Shown: piece after piece, positions 7,446 through 14,587 of the stretch
How positions within the stretch are numbered: the first letter of the stretch is position 1
Layout: every line of letters begins with the position of its first letter
From: Candidatus Nomurabacteria bacterium CG_4_10_14_0_2_um_filter_30_12
Lineage (GTDB): Bacteria; Patescibacteriota; Minisyncoccia; Phycocordibacterales; UBA9973
Assembly: GCA_002792755.1 (NCBI GenBank)
Contig: PFOY01000014.1
Coordinates: 1-24,782 of the forward strand
DNA length: 24,782 nucleotides
Direction: 5' to 3'
Made by a program: the position numbers and the translations under genes
The notes under the pieces: generated by a model
Told to the model about the DNA's origin: nothing
Seen by the model: the letters and a program-made list of their open reading frames with translations, nothing else
Database searches by the model: none

Positions 7446-8456
7446 ATGAAAATAGTATTTTTTGAAGTGTTTAATAATGAAGAAAAAATTCTTAAAGAAC
7501 TTTTACCAAATAATGAAGTTTTTTGTTTTGAAGAGAAATTAAATGAAGAAAATATAGATAAAGCAAAAGATGCTGATGTTGTATCTGTTTTTATTAATTC
7601 TAAATTAGATAAGAATATAATAGATAATTTAAATAATTTAAAATTTATTGCTACTCGTTCTACTGGATTTGATCATATTGATTATAAATATGCTGAAAGT
7701 AAGGAAATAAAGGTATCCAATGTTCCAGCTTATGGTTCTTATACTGTAGCTGAATTTGCTTTTGCTTTACTTTTAAATTTATCACGAAAGATTTATGATG
7801 CTTATAATAATTTGAAAGAAGGTGCGGATTTTAATATTTCTTCGCTTCAGGGTTTTGATTTACATGGGAAAGTTATTGGAGTCATAGGGACAGGTAAAAT
7901 AGGTAAAAATGTAATAAAGATTGCTAAAGGTTTTAATATGAAAGTCGTAGCGTATGATTTATATTCAGATTTAGATTTTGCAAAAGAGAATGATTTTGAA
8001 TATAAAGATTTAGATGAAGTTTTTTCGTCTTCTGATATTATTACCTTACATGCTCCTTATACAAAAGAGAATTATCATTTTATAAATAAAGAGAGTATTA
8101 CAAAAATGAAAAAAGGTGTTTATATAATAAATACTGCAAGAGGTGAGCTTATAGACACAGATGCTCTTATTTGGGGGCTTGAAGAAAAGATAATTGCTGG
8201 TGCAGGACTCGATGTATTGGAGGGTGAAAGGGAATTAAAAGAAGAATTTGAGATACTTTCTGATATTTCTAAATCAGAAAAGGTAAAAGATTATAAGATA
8301 CTTCTTGAAGATCATGTGCTCATAGATATGCCAAACGTTATCATTACTCCTCATATTGCTTTTTATTCTAAAGAAGCAGAGAATGATATCGTAAAGACAA
8401 CGATAGAAAATATAAAAAGTTTTATGTCTGGTAATTTACAGAATTTAGTAAAATAA
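7446..8456 (+). CDS. ldhA: D-2-hydroxyacid dehydrogenase, probably D-lactate dehydrogenase
   Basis: The 336-residue NAD-dependent enzyme shows the split substrate domain and central Rossmann fold of the family: TRSTGFDHID (70-79), NVPAYGSYTVAE (92-103), dinucleotide motif GTGKIG (148-153), an acidic residue Asp171 after VVAY (NAD preference), NTARGELIDTDAL with catalytic Arg232, Glu261, and TPHIAFYSKEA with catalytic His303. The VPAYG and AFYSKEA patterns and the long loop before DMPNVIITPH resemble D-lactate dehydrogenases, which reduce pyruvate to D-lactate and regenerate NAD+. Because glycerate kinase follows directly, a hydroxypyruvate/glyoxylate reductase role is the main alternative. 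It opens a block of four carbon-metabolism genes and appears to have its own leaderless promoter. Confidence 0.8.
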   Translation: MKIVFFEVFNNEEKILKELLPNNEVFCFEEKLNEENIDKAKDADVVSVFINSKLDKNIIDNLNNLKFIATRSTGFDHIDYKYAESKEIKVSNVPAYGSYTVAEFAFALLLNLSRKIYDAYNNLKEGADFNISSLQGFDLHGKVIGVIGTGKIGKNVIKIAKGFNMKVVAYDLYSDLDFAKENDFEYKDLDEVFSSSDIITLHAPYTKENYHFINKESITKMKKGVYIINTARGELIDTDALIWGLEEKIIAGAGLDVLEGERELKEEFEILSDISKSEKVKDYKILLEDHVLIDMPNVIITPHIAFYSKEAENDIVKTTIENIKSFMSGNLQNLVK

Positions 8457-8470
8457 AAAATGAGTGAAAG

Positions 8471-8558
8471 ATTTATCCCGTACGAAATATCAGTATATAC
8501 TTATAGACATTAATAATTATTTTAAAATAAACAATGACAAAATTTCGTACGGGATTTA
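8471..8558 (+). mobile_element. Inverted-repeat element E3 inside the original 5' end of the glycerate kinase gene
   Basis: The body (8476-8553, 78 bp) starts TCCCGTACGAAAT and ends ATTTCGTACGGG, flanked by the direct repeat ATTTA (8471-8475 and 8554-8558; the next base T also matches). Deleting the element plus one repeat copy joins an ATG at 8460 in frame to the kinase: ATG AGT GAA AGA TTT ATT AAA AAT, Met-Ser-Glu-Arg-Phe-Ile-Lys-Asn. With the element present that ATG reads into a stop inside the element. It has the same length and arms as E6 (17608-17685), and their right halves are visibly similar. Confidence 0.75.
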
Positions 8559-9817
8559 TTAAAAATTTTGATGAGTTGGCTATAACTCCAAATCGTAAAA
8601 TAGCACTAGAGATAATGGAAGCAGGATATAATGCCATTAGCACAGAAAAAGTGATAGATGCTTATATTTATCTTGTAGGTAATATTTTATCAATAAAAGA
8701 AAAAGAGTTTGATTTATCCAAATTTAAAAATATTAAAATTGTTGGTTTTGGTAAATCTTCTTGTGATGCGGCTTTAGCCCTAGAGAGAATTTTAGGAGAT
8801 AGAATTAGTGGTGGAGTCGTTATTGGTCTAGAGAAAGTTGATACAAAATACATAGAGACTTTTGCTGGTACCCATCCAAGGCCATCAGAAGCAAACGTAG
8901 AAGCTGGAAGAAAGATATATGAATTAATTGAGAAATCTACAGAAGAAGATCTTATAATAGTGCTTGTTTCTGGTGGTGGCTCTGCTCTTCTTTGTTACCC
9001 AGAAAGTGAATATAAGCAAGGTGCAAAACTTTATGATGCATTTCTAGGCTCTGGTAAAACAATAAATCAGATCAATACAGTCAGAAAACATTTATCTCTT
9101 TTAAAAGGTGGTGGACTTACAAAGATGGCTTATCCTGCGACAGTAGTTGGTCTTATATTTTCTGATGTTCCAGGAGATCTTTTTGATAGTGTTGCTTCTG
9201 GTCCTACATATAAAGATAGATCTACCATAAATGATGCTAAACAAATTATTTTAAATAATAATTTAGGTGAATTTGATTTGATTGAAACAACAAAAGAAGA
9301 TAAATATTTTGAAAAAGTTTATAATTTTATACTTGTCTCTAATAAAATTGCAGTAAAAGCGATGGAAAAGAAAGCAAAAGAATTTGATTTGAAAGTAAAT
9401 ATTGCTTCTACTGATCTGTATGATGTGATAGATAAAGCATTGGAAAGAATATTTATATTAAAGAAAGATAATTCTGTGGTTTTGGCAGCGGGGGAGCCAA
9501 GTATACAAGTTAAAGATAAGAGCGGAAAAGGTGGCAGGAGTCTTCATATGGGGCTTTCTGTAATTAAGAAAAAATTAATCGATGATGATTCTCTCTTTAT
9601 ATCTTTTGCATCTGATGGTATGGACAATAGTGATAGAGCTGGAGCAATAGTAGATAAAAGCACAATAGAGAAAATAGAAAAATTAGATTTAAATGTTAAT
9701 GATTATTTAGAACGTTTTGATTCTTATAATATATTTGAAAAGTCAGGTGATCTAATAAACACAGGCCCCACTGGTGTAAATGTTTCAGACTTAATGATTC
9801 TTTTAACAAAGAAATAA
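8534..9817 (+). CDS. Glycerate 2-kinase (MOFRL/GckA family)
   Basis: The 427-residue protein matches the glycerate kinase type II (DUF4147 plus MOFRL) family. An N-terminal domain carries VVGFGKSS..A and THPRPSEANVEAGRKI, followed by LVSGGGSALLCYPE (the glycine-rich phosphate loop), NTVRKHLSLLKGGGL and DVPGD...ASGPT. The C-terminal MOFRL domain has AAGEPSIQV..KSGKGGRSLHM and SFASDGMDNSDRAGAIVD. It phosphorylates D-glycerate to 2-phosphoglycerate with ATP, the substrate of the enolase encoded next. The first residues Met-Thr-Lys-Phe-Arg-Thr-Gly are encoded by element E3: the current ATG lies in the element loop and its right arm supplies codons 4-7. The ancestral start was probably the ATG at 8460, giving Met-Ser-Glu-Arg before the same Phe-Ile-Lys-Asn-Phe. 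A TAAAAT box five bases before 8534 could serve as a new -10. Confidence 0.88.
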   Translation: MTKFRTGFIKNFDELAITPNRKIALEIMEAGYNAISTEKVIDAYIYLVGNILSIKEKEFDLSKFKNIKIVGFGKSSCDAALALERILGDRISGGVVIGLEKVDTKYIETFAGTHPRPSEANVEAGRKIYELIEKSTEEDLIIVLVSGGGSALLCYPESEYKQGAKLYDAFLGSGKTINQINTVRKHLSLLKGGGLTKMAYPATVVGLIFSDVPGDLFDSVASGPTYKDRSTINDAKQIILNNNLGEFDLIETTKEDKYFEKVYNFILVSNKIAVKAMEKKAKEFDLKVNIASTDLYDVIDKALERIFILKKDNSVVLAAGEPSIQVKDKSGKGGRSLHMGLSVIKKKLIDDDSLFISFASDGMDNSDRAGAIVDKSTIEKIEKLDLNVNDYLERFDSYNIFEKSGDLINTGPTGVNVSDLMILLTKK

Positions 9818-9826
9818 AAATAATAA

Positions 9827-9868
9827 AAAATTCCTTAGTCTAGCATATATGATAGGTTAAGGAATTTT
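9827..9868. terminator. Hairpin between glycerate kinase and enolase genes
   Basis: The arms AAAATTCCTTA (9827-9837) and TAAGGAATTTT (9858-9868) pair perfectly; the loop is itself nearly palindromic (CTAGCATATATGATAG). With A and T runs on both sides it could terminate in either direction. It ends seven bases before the enolase ATG, so it could also control enolase expression. Confidence 0.5.
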
Positions 9869-9875
9869 AAAAAAT

Positions 9876-11093
9876 ATGGAAAATAAAATTACAAAAATAA
9901 TAGCAGAAGAAATAAATAATTCACGAAGTAATCCAACATTGAAGGTGACAGTTTGGGTAGATGAAAAATTTGATAGTTTTTCTGTACCTTCTGGTGCTTC
10001 TACAGGTATTCATGAGGCTCATGAGCTACATGATGAAGATGGAAAAGGTGTAAAAAATGTAATAGAAAAAGTAAATAACATAATTGCTCCTGCTTTGATA
10101 GGTCAAGATGTTTTAAATCAAAGAGAAATTGATAGAATAATGATTGAACTAGATGGAACTTCTAATAAAGATAATTTAGGAGGAAATGCAATGATAGGTG
10201 TGAGTATAGCTTGTGCTAAGACGGCAGCGAAAGTATCTAATGTAGAAACATTTGAACATCTACGTATTCTAATGGAGATAAAACCATCTAGAAGAATTCC
10301 ACATCTTTATATGAATTTAATAAATGGAGGCAAGCATGCGAAGAACGATTTGGCTTTTCAAGAATATCATGTCGTTTCTGATAAAGACGATGCAAGTGAA
10401 GCTGTTGAAATTGGTATTAAAATACAAAATAGTCTAAAAGAAATTATTGAAAAAGAATTAGGAGAAAAATCTCTTGTTTTAGGTGACGAAGGAGGTTTTG
10501 CTCCAAAGATAAGTAATATCAGAAAACCTCTAGAATATTTAAGTAAGGCAATAAAAGAAAATAATTTAGAAGGTAAAGTAATGCTTGCACTCGATGTAGC
10601 TTCCTCTTCTTTTTATAATGATGGTAAATACAAAGTTGATGGTCAAGAAATTACAAAAGAAGAATTAATGAATATTTATAAATCTTTAATTACAGAATTT
10701 AATTTATTGTCTATCGAAGATCCTTTTGATGAAGAGGATTTTGAAAGTTTTAGAAAATTAAAAGAAAATCAAAATAATTTGATAGTGGTAGGAGATGATT
10801 TAACTGTGACAAATAAAGTTCTTTTAAAAGAAGCAATTGAGAAAAATAGTATAAATGCAATGATTATAAAACCAAATCAAATAGGCACTTTAACAGAGAC
10901 ACTTGAAACGATGCAATTGGCTCGTCTAAATGATGTAGAGCTCATAGTCAGTCACAGAAGTGGAGAAACTAATGATGATTTTATAGCTGACTTAGCTTTT
11001 GCTTTTGGTTGTTTTGGTCTCAAATCAGGTGCACCAGAAAAATCTGAAAGAAAGGTAAAATATGATAGGTTAATAAAAATTTCTAAAATATAG
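9876..11093 (+). CDS. eno: Enolase (phosphopyruvate hydratase)
   Basis: At 405 residues it is shorter than typical bacterial enolase (about 430), but every catalytic element is visible: mobile loop PSGASTG (38-44), NGGKHA with His154, Glu163, GDEGGFAP with Glu205, Mg2+ ligands Asp240 (ALDVASS), Glu281 (SIEDPFDEED) and Asp308 (VGDDLTVTN), catalytic Lys332 (IIKPNQIGT), SHRSGET with His360 and Lys383 (LKSGAPEKSER). It interconverts 2-phosphoglycerate and PEP. The usual DSRGNPT signature near the N-terminus is changed to NSRSNPT (residues 15-21), and the signature is otherwise divergent, suggesting a fast-evolving but active enzyme. It lies between glycerate kinase, which makes its substrate, and PEP synthase, which uses its product. 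No Shine-Dalgarno site. Confidence 0.95.
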   Translation: MENKITKIIAEEINNSRSNPTLKVTVWVDEKFDSFSVPSGASTGIHEAHELHDEDGKGVKNVIEKVNNIIAPALIGQDVLNQREIDRIMIELDGTSNKDNLGGNAMIGVSIACAKTAAKVSNVETFEHLRILMEIKPSRRIPHLYMNLINGGKHAKNDLAFQEYHVVSDKDDASEAVEIGIKIQNSLKEIIEKELGEKSLVLGDEGGFAPKISNIRKPLEYLSKAIKENNLEGKVMLALDVASSSFYNDGKYKVDGQEITKEELMNIYKSLITEFNLLSIEDPFDEEDFESFRKLKENQNNLIVVGDDLTVTNKVLLKEAIEKNSINAMIIKPNQIGTLTETLETMQLARLNDVELIVSHRSGETNDDFIADLAFAFGCFGLKSGAPEKSERKVKYDRLIKISKI

Positions 11094-11106
11094 ATTTTGT
11101 AAATTA

Positions 11107-11115
11107 TGCTATAAT
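11107..11115 (+). promoter_or_regulatory. Extended -10 promoter of the PEP synthase gene (TGC TATAAT)
   Basis: TGC-TATAAT is a consensus extended -10; no clear -35 is seen 17 bp upstream. It gives a leader of about 48 bases before ATG 11170. The same ATGCTATAATAT string occurs before the glutaredoxin gene at 16163-16174. Confidence 0.55.
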
Positions 11116-11169
11116 ATCTTTATATATACTAAAAAGTATTGATTATTAATAATATAAAATTTAGTGATT

Positions 11170-13590
11170 ATGATAAAAGAAAAAAAGGATGTTTTTGTGA
11201 AATGGTTTAGTGAAGTAGGCATTGATGATGTTCCTATTGTAGGAGGTAAAAATGCTGCATTAGGAGAAATGTATTCGAATCTCGTGCCACTTGGTGTAAA
11301 TGTCCCAGATGGTTTTGCTTTGACAGCCGATGCTTATCGTCATTTTTTTAGAAAAACAGGATTGGATGAGAAAATAAAAGAAATTCTTTTAGATTTAAAT
11401 ACTCGTGATCTTAAGAATCTTCAAGTTCGTGCTAAAAAAGTGCGTGAGGCTATTTTAAAAGCTAAATTGCCACAAGATTTACAAGATGTAGTGATTAAAG
11501 CATATAGAGAGCTGGGAGAAAAATATGGTAAAAATAGTGACGTCGCAGTGCGTTCTTCTGCTACAGCGGAAGATCTTCCAGGAGCTTCATTTGCAGGTCA
11601 ACAAGAAACTTATTTAAACATACATGGTATTGAAAACATACTTGTAGCAACAAAGAAATGTATTGCATCTTTATTTACTGATAGAGCTGTCTCTTACAGA
11701 GCAGATAAAGGATTTTCACATTTTGATGCAGCTTTGTCTGTGGGTGTACAACGTATGGTGCGTTCTGATTTATCTTCTTCAGGTGTGGCATTTACTATAG
11801 ATACTGAGACAGGCTTTGATAAAGTTATTTTAATAAATGGTATTTATGGTTTGGGAGAATTTATTGTTCAGGGAAAAGTTATTCCAGATGAATTTATTGT
11901 TTTTAAACCAACATTAGAAAATGGAAGTAAGAATTCAATAATTGGGAAAAATATCGGTAAGAAAAATATTAAACTTGTTTATGCAAAAGATGGTACAAAG
12001 GAAGCAAAAGTTACAGTAGAAGAACAAAAAAAGTTTTGTATTACAAATGAGGAAGCTACAAAGCTTGCAAAATGGTGTTTACAAATAGAAAAATATTTTT
12101 CTAAAAAACATAATCGTTATCAACCAATGGATATAGAATGGGCAAAAGATGGAAAGACAGGTGAGCTTTTCATTGTGCAAGCACGTCCTGAGACTGTCGT
12201 ATCTGGGCAAGATAAAAATGTATTAAAAGAATATCAATTACAAAAAACGAGCAAAATTTTGGTGAGTGGTATCGCTGTCGGTTCTAAAATTGGAAGTGGG
12301 AAAGTCCGTGTTCTTTCTAGTGCAAAAAATATTTCTTCGTTTAAAAAAGGAGAAGTGCTCGTCACAGAGATTACAGATCCAGATTGGGAGCCAATAATGA
12401 AAATAGCGAGTGCTATTATTACAGACAAAGGTGGGCGTACTTCTCATGCGGCTATAGTCTCTCGTGAGCTTGGTATTCCTTGTATTGTAGGGTCTAATAA
12501 TGCTACAAAAGTGCTTAAAAACGGCCAGGATGTTACTGTAGACTCTTCAGGAGGGCAAGTAGGCAATGTGTATACTGGAACATTGCCATTTAAGATAGTA
12601 GAGCACCGTCTAGACGCATTACCTAAAACAAATACGAAAATAATGGTAAATATAGGTTCTCCTGATGAAGCATTTAAGAGTTGTCATCTTCCAGCACAAG
12701 GGGTAGGTTTGGGAAGATTAGAATTTATTATCGCTTCTCATATTCGTCTTCATCCAAATGTTTTGATTAATTATAAGAAATTAAAAATAGGAAAAAAGAC
12801 TCCCGCAATATTAAAATTATTAAAAGAAATTGATAACATTACATATGCATATAAAGATAAGACTCAATTTTATGTTGATGAGCTTGCTCTTGGTATAGCA
12901 AAAATTGGTGCAACGTTTTATCCAGAAAAAGTTATTATTCGTCTTTCAGATTTTAAAACGAATGAATATCGCACACTTATAGGTGGAGATATGTATGAAC
13001 CTCACGAAGAGAATCCAATGCTAGGATGGCGTGGTGCATCTCGATATTATGATCCTAAATTTAAAGATGCTTTTGGTCTTGAATGTAAGGCTATGAAAAT
13101 AGTGCGTGAAGATATGGGTCTTACGAATGTCATTCCGATGGTTCCATTTTGTCGTACTCCAGAAGAGGGTAAAAAGGTGATAGATGTGATGAAGGAATAT
13201 GGTTTAGATCGTACAAAAGATGAAGAATTAAAAGTATATGTTATGTGTGAAATTCCTTCAAATATTCTTTTAGCTGATGAATTTCTTGAGATTTTTGATG
13301 GTATGTCTATCGGTTCAAATGATTTGACCCAGCTTACTTTAGGGCTTGATAGAGATTCTGGAATAGTGACTCACATATCAAATGAAAATAATCCTGCTGT
13401 TAAAAAACTTGTAGCAGAGATTATTCATAAATGTAAAGAAAAAGGGAAGTATATAGGCATTTGTGGGCAAGCTCCATCTGACTATCCAGAATTTGCTAAA
13501 TTCCTAGTAGATGAAGGGATAGAGAGTATGTCACTTAATCCTGATACTGTTATTAAAATTATTATGGCATTGGGTGAAAAAAAGGTTTAA
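11170..13590 (+). CDS. ppsA: Phosphoenolpyruvate synthase (pyruvate, water dikinase)
   Basis: The 806-residue protein (start at ATG 11170; a GTG at 11164 would add two residues) has the three-part PEP-utilising enzyme architecture. The N-terminal ATP-grasp domain contains VGGKNAALGEMY and VAVRSSATAEDLPGASFAGQQETYLN. The swivelling phosphohistidine domain contains GGRTSHAAIVSRELGIPC with catalytic His at about residue 426. The C-terminal TIM barrel contains VMCEIPSN, IGSNDLTQLTLGLDRDSG and ICGQAPSD with the conserved Cys at about 765. It converts pyruvate + ATP + water to PEP + AMP + phosphate. In organisms lacking pyruvate kinase it may run in reverse to yield ATP; no pyruvate kinase is encoded in this window. 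The neighbours enolase and glycerate kinase feed PEP, and the dehydrogenase would consume pyruvate. It has its own extended -10 promoter. Confidence 0.95.
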   Translation: MIKEKKDVFVKWFSEVGIDDVPIVGGKNAALGEMYSNLVPLGVNVPDGFALTADAYRHFFRKTGLDEKIKEILLDLNTRDLKNLQVRAKKVREAILKAKLPQDLQDVVIKAYRELGEKYGKNSDVAVRSSATAEDLPGASFAGQQETYLNIHGIENILVATKKCIASLFTDRAVSYRADKGFSHFDAALSVGVQRMVRSDLSSSGVAFTIDTETGFDKVILINGIYGLGEFIVQGKVIPDEFIVFKPTLENGSKNSIIGKNIGKKNIKLVYAKDGTKEAKVTVEEQKKFCITNEEATKLAKWCLQIEKYFSKKHNRYQPMDIEWAKDGKTGELFIVQARPETVVSGQDKNVLKEYQLQKTSKILVSGIAVGSKIGSGKVRVLSSAKNISSFKKGEVLVTEITDPDWEPIMKIASAIITDKGGRTSHAAIVSRELGIPCIVGSNNATKVLKNGQDVTVDSSGGQVGNVYTGTLPFKIVEHRLDALPKTNTKIMVNIGSPDEAFKSCHLPAQGVGLGRLEFIIASHIRLHPNVLINYKKLKIGKKTPAILKLLKEIDNITYAYKDKTQFYVDELALGIAKIGATFYPEKVIIRLSDFKTNEYRTLIGGDMYEPHEENPMLGWRGASRYYDPKFKDAFGLECKAMKIVREDMGLTNVIPMVPFCRTPEEGKKVIDVMKEYGLDRTKDEELKVYVMCEIPSNILLADEFLEIFDGMSIGSNDLTQLTLGLDRDSGIVTHISNENNPAVKKLVAEIIHKCKEKGKYIGICGQAPSDYPEFAKFLVDEGIESMSLNPDTVIKIIMALGEKKV

Positions 13591-13599
13591 AATATAATT

Positions 13600-13803
13600 A
13601 TGTTTATAATCTCTCAAACAATCTTTTATTTAGTATCATCAATAGCAATATTAGTTGTTGGTGTATTGTTAGTGATTGTTATGTATTATTTAATATGTAT
13701 TTTGAGAGATACTCGTAGTATTTCTGATGATATTGCACATACATATGTAAAAATTAAAAAGAATATAAAGAAGATTATTAGTTCGTTTAACAAATCCCGT
13801 TAG
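13600..13803 (+). CDS. Small single-span membrane protein, 3' end altered by an inserted hairpin
   Basis: The 67-residue protein starts nine bases after the PEP synthase stop. A hydrophobic segment (about residues 3-33, ISQTIFYLVSSIAILVVGVL...) is followed by a charged, Lys-rich helix (VKIKKNIKKI). The family is not recognised; such proteins often pair with a YtxH-like protein in CPR genomes, and here one follows at 13963. The last codons (Ser-Arg-stop) come from the left arm of an inverted-repeat element: the TAG lies in CCCGTTAG. The original C-terminus was therefore probably different. Confidence 0.6.
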   Translation: MFIISQTIFYLVSSIAILVVGVLLVIVMYYLICILRDTRSISDDIAHTYVKIKKNIKKIISSFNKSR

Positions 13804-13843
13804 AAGTCGCGAGGGCTCGCAGCGAGCCTCTACTTCTAACGGG
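13795..13843. mobile_element. Compact inverted-repeat element E4 (hairpin) at the 3' end of the small membrane protein gene
   Basis: TCCCGTTAGAAGT at the left pairs with ACTTCTAACGGGA at the right. The short interior is a GC-rich stem (GAGGGCTCGC with GCGAGCCTC, one bulged base), so the whole 49-bp unit folds into one long hairpin. Flanks ACAAA (13790-13794) and ATAAA (13844-13848) differ at one base and may be an eroded 5-bp duplication. It has the same ends as E1, E2, E5 and E7, and lies only ten bases from the left repeat copy of E5. Confidence 0.6.
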
Positions 13844-13852
13844 ATAAAAAAT

Positions 13853-13967
13853 ATGAATCCCGTTAGAAATTTACAAAATGGGATAAGATTATAAAAATAA
13901 CATAAATCAACTATCTTTATATATAAATAATATATATACGAATGGTATGATTTCTAAACGGGATGAA
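13853..13967 (+). mobile_element. Inverted-repeat element E5 inserted at the YtxH-like start codon
   Basis: The body (13858-13962, 105 bp) starts TCCCGTTAGAAAT and ends ATTTCTAAACGGG (one extra A in the right arm). The flanking direct repeat is ATGAA (13853-13857 and 13963-13967), duplicating the start codon. The left ATG opens a 13-codon frame (Met-Asn-Pro-Val-Arg-Asn...) ending at TAA 13892-13894. TGG-TATGAT near the right end, 11 bp before the downstream ATG, resembles an outward-facing extended -10. Confidence 0.72.
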
Positions 13968-14295
13968 AAAACAGACAAAAAAAGAAGAAAAAAGTAGTAA
14001 GTTTTTAAGTGGAGCATTGATAGGTGCGGCACTTGGTGTAGCAGCAGGATTTTTTGCAACATCAAAGGCAGGAAAAGAAATGACAAAAGAAGTAAAAAAT
14101 AAATCAGTAGAATTTTATAAATATATTGCTCCACAAATAAAGAAAATAAAAAAGATGGGAGAGAAAGAATATAAAGAATTTATAAATAAAGCATTAGTTA
14201 GCTACAATAAAAACAAGAAATTTAGCGACAAAGACATAGAAAATCTAAAAAAAGAAGTCCACGCTTCCTGGAAACACCTAAAGAAGAATTTTTAG
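13963..14295 (+). CDS. YtxH-like small membrane-associated protein
   Basis: The 110-residue protein has a Lys-rich start, then a glycine/alanine-rich hydrophobic segment with GALIGAALGVAAGFFATSKAGKEM (about residues 16-39), the classic YtxH pattern (G..G...G...G...APKSGKE). A charged amphipathic helix follows, rich in Lys and Glu, ending WKHLKKNF. The family's role is not established; Bacillus YtxH is a general-stress protein. The ATG is the right copy of the ATGAA duplication of element E5. Confidence 0.7.
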   Translation: MKKQTKKEEKSSKFLSGALIGAALGVAAGFFATSKAGKEMTKEVKNKSVEFYKYIAPQIKKIKKMGEKEYKEFINKALVSYNKNKKFSDKDIENLKKEVHASWKHLKKNF

Positions 14296-14318
14296 AAATA
14301 AAAGAAAAAAAGTAATAG

Positions 14319-14400
14319 AAGGGCGTAGGCGTTGCCTCTGCCTTTAGGTTTTTTGTGAATCTTACATCTACGCTATGGCGTAGATTGGAATTGTAGGATT
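14319..14400. repeat. Two adjacent hairpins downstream of the YtxH-like gene
   Basis: The first hairpin (14319-14345) is AAGGGC-GT-AGGC/GCCT-CT-GCCTTT. The second has the perfect stem ATCTACGC (14366-14373)/GCGTAGAT (14378-14385) enclosed by outer arms AATCTTAC (14358-14365) and GTAGGATT (14393-14400), with a T run after it. They look like a REP-type pair or a terminator complex before tRNA-Gly. Confidence 0.55.
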
Positions 14401-14436
14401 TTTTATATATTAAAAATATGATAAAGTAATAATATT

Positions 14437-14507
14437 GCGGGATTAGTTTAGTGGCAGAATGAGTCCTTCCCAAGGATTAGACGGGGTTTCGATTACCCCA
14501 TCCCGCA
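14437..14507 (+). tRNA. tRNA-Gly (anticodon CCC)
   Basis: A 71-base cloverleaf. Acceptor GCGGGAT pairs with ATCCCGC, anticodon stem AGTCC/GGATT encloses TTCCCAA with anticodon CCC at 14469-14471, and the T arm is GGGGT-TTCGATT-ACCCC. The discriminator is A and CCA is not encoded. Confidence 0.92.
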
Positions 14508-14534
14508 CAGAATTTAGAAATTTGGCAAACTAAA

Positions 14535-14581
14535 GCCCTCTTTTTTATGAGAGGGCCAAAGCAGTGCTACTTTATGCACTG
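14535..14581. terminator. Two hairpins between tRNA-Gly and the convergent secreted-protein gene
   Basis: GCCCTC (14535-14540) pairs with GAGGGC (14551-14556) around a T-rich loop; CAGTGC (14562-14567) pairs with GCACTG (14576-14581). The position between two convergent genes fits transcription termination. The second hairpin overlaps one arm of a 9-bp inverted repeat bracketing the foreign-looking gene. Confidence 0.5.
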
Positions 14582-14587
14582 AGTAAA

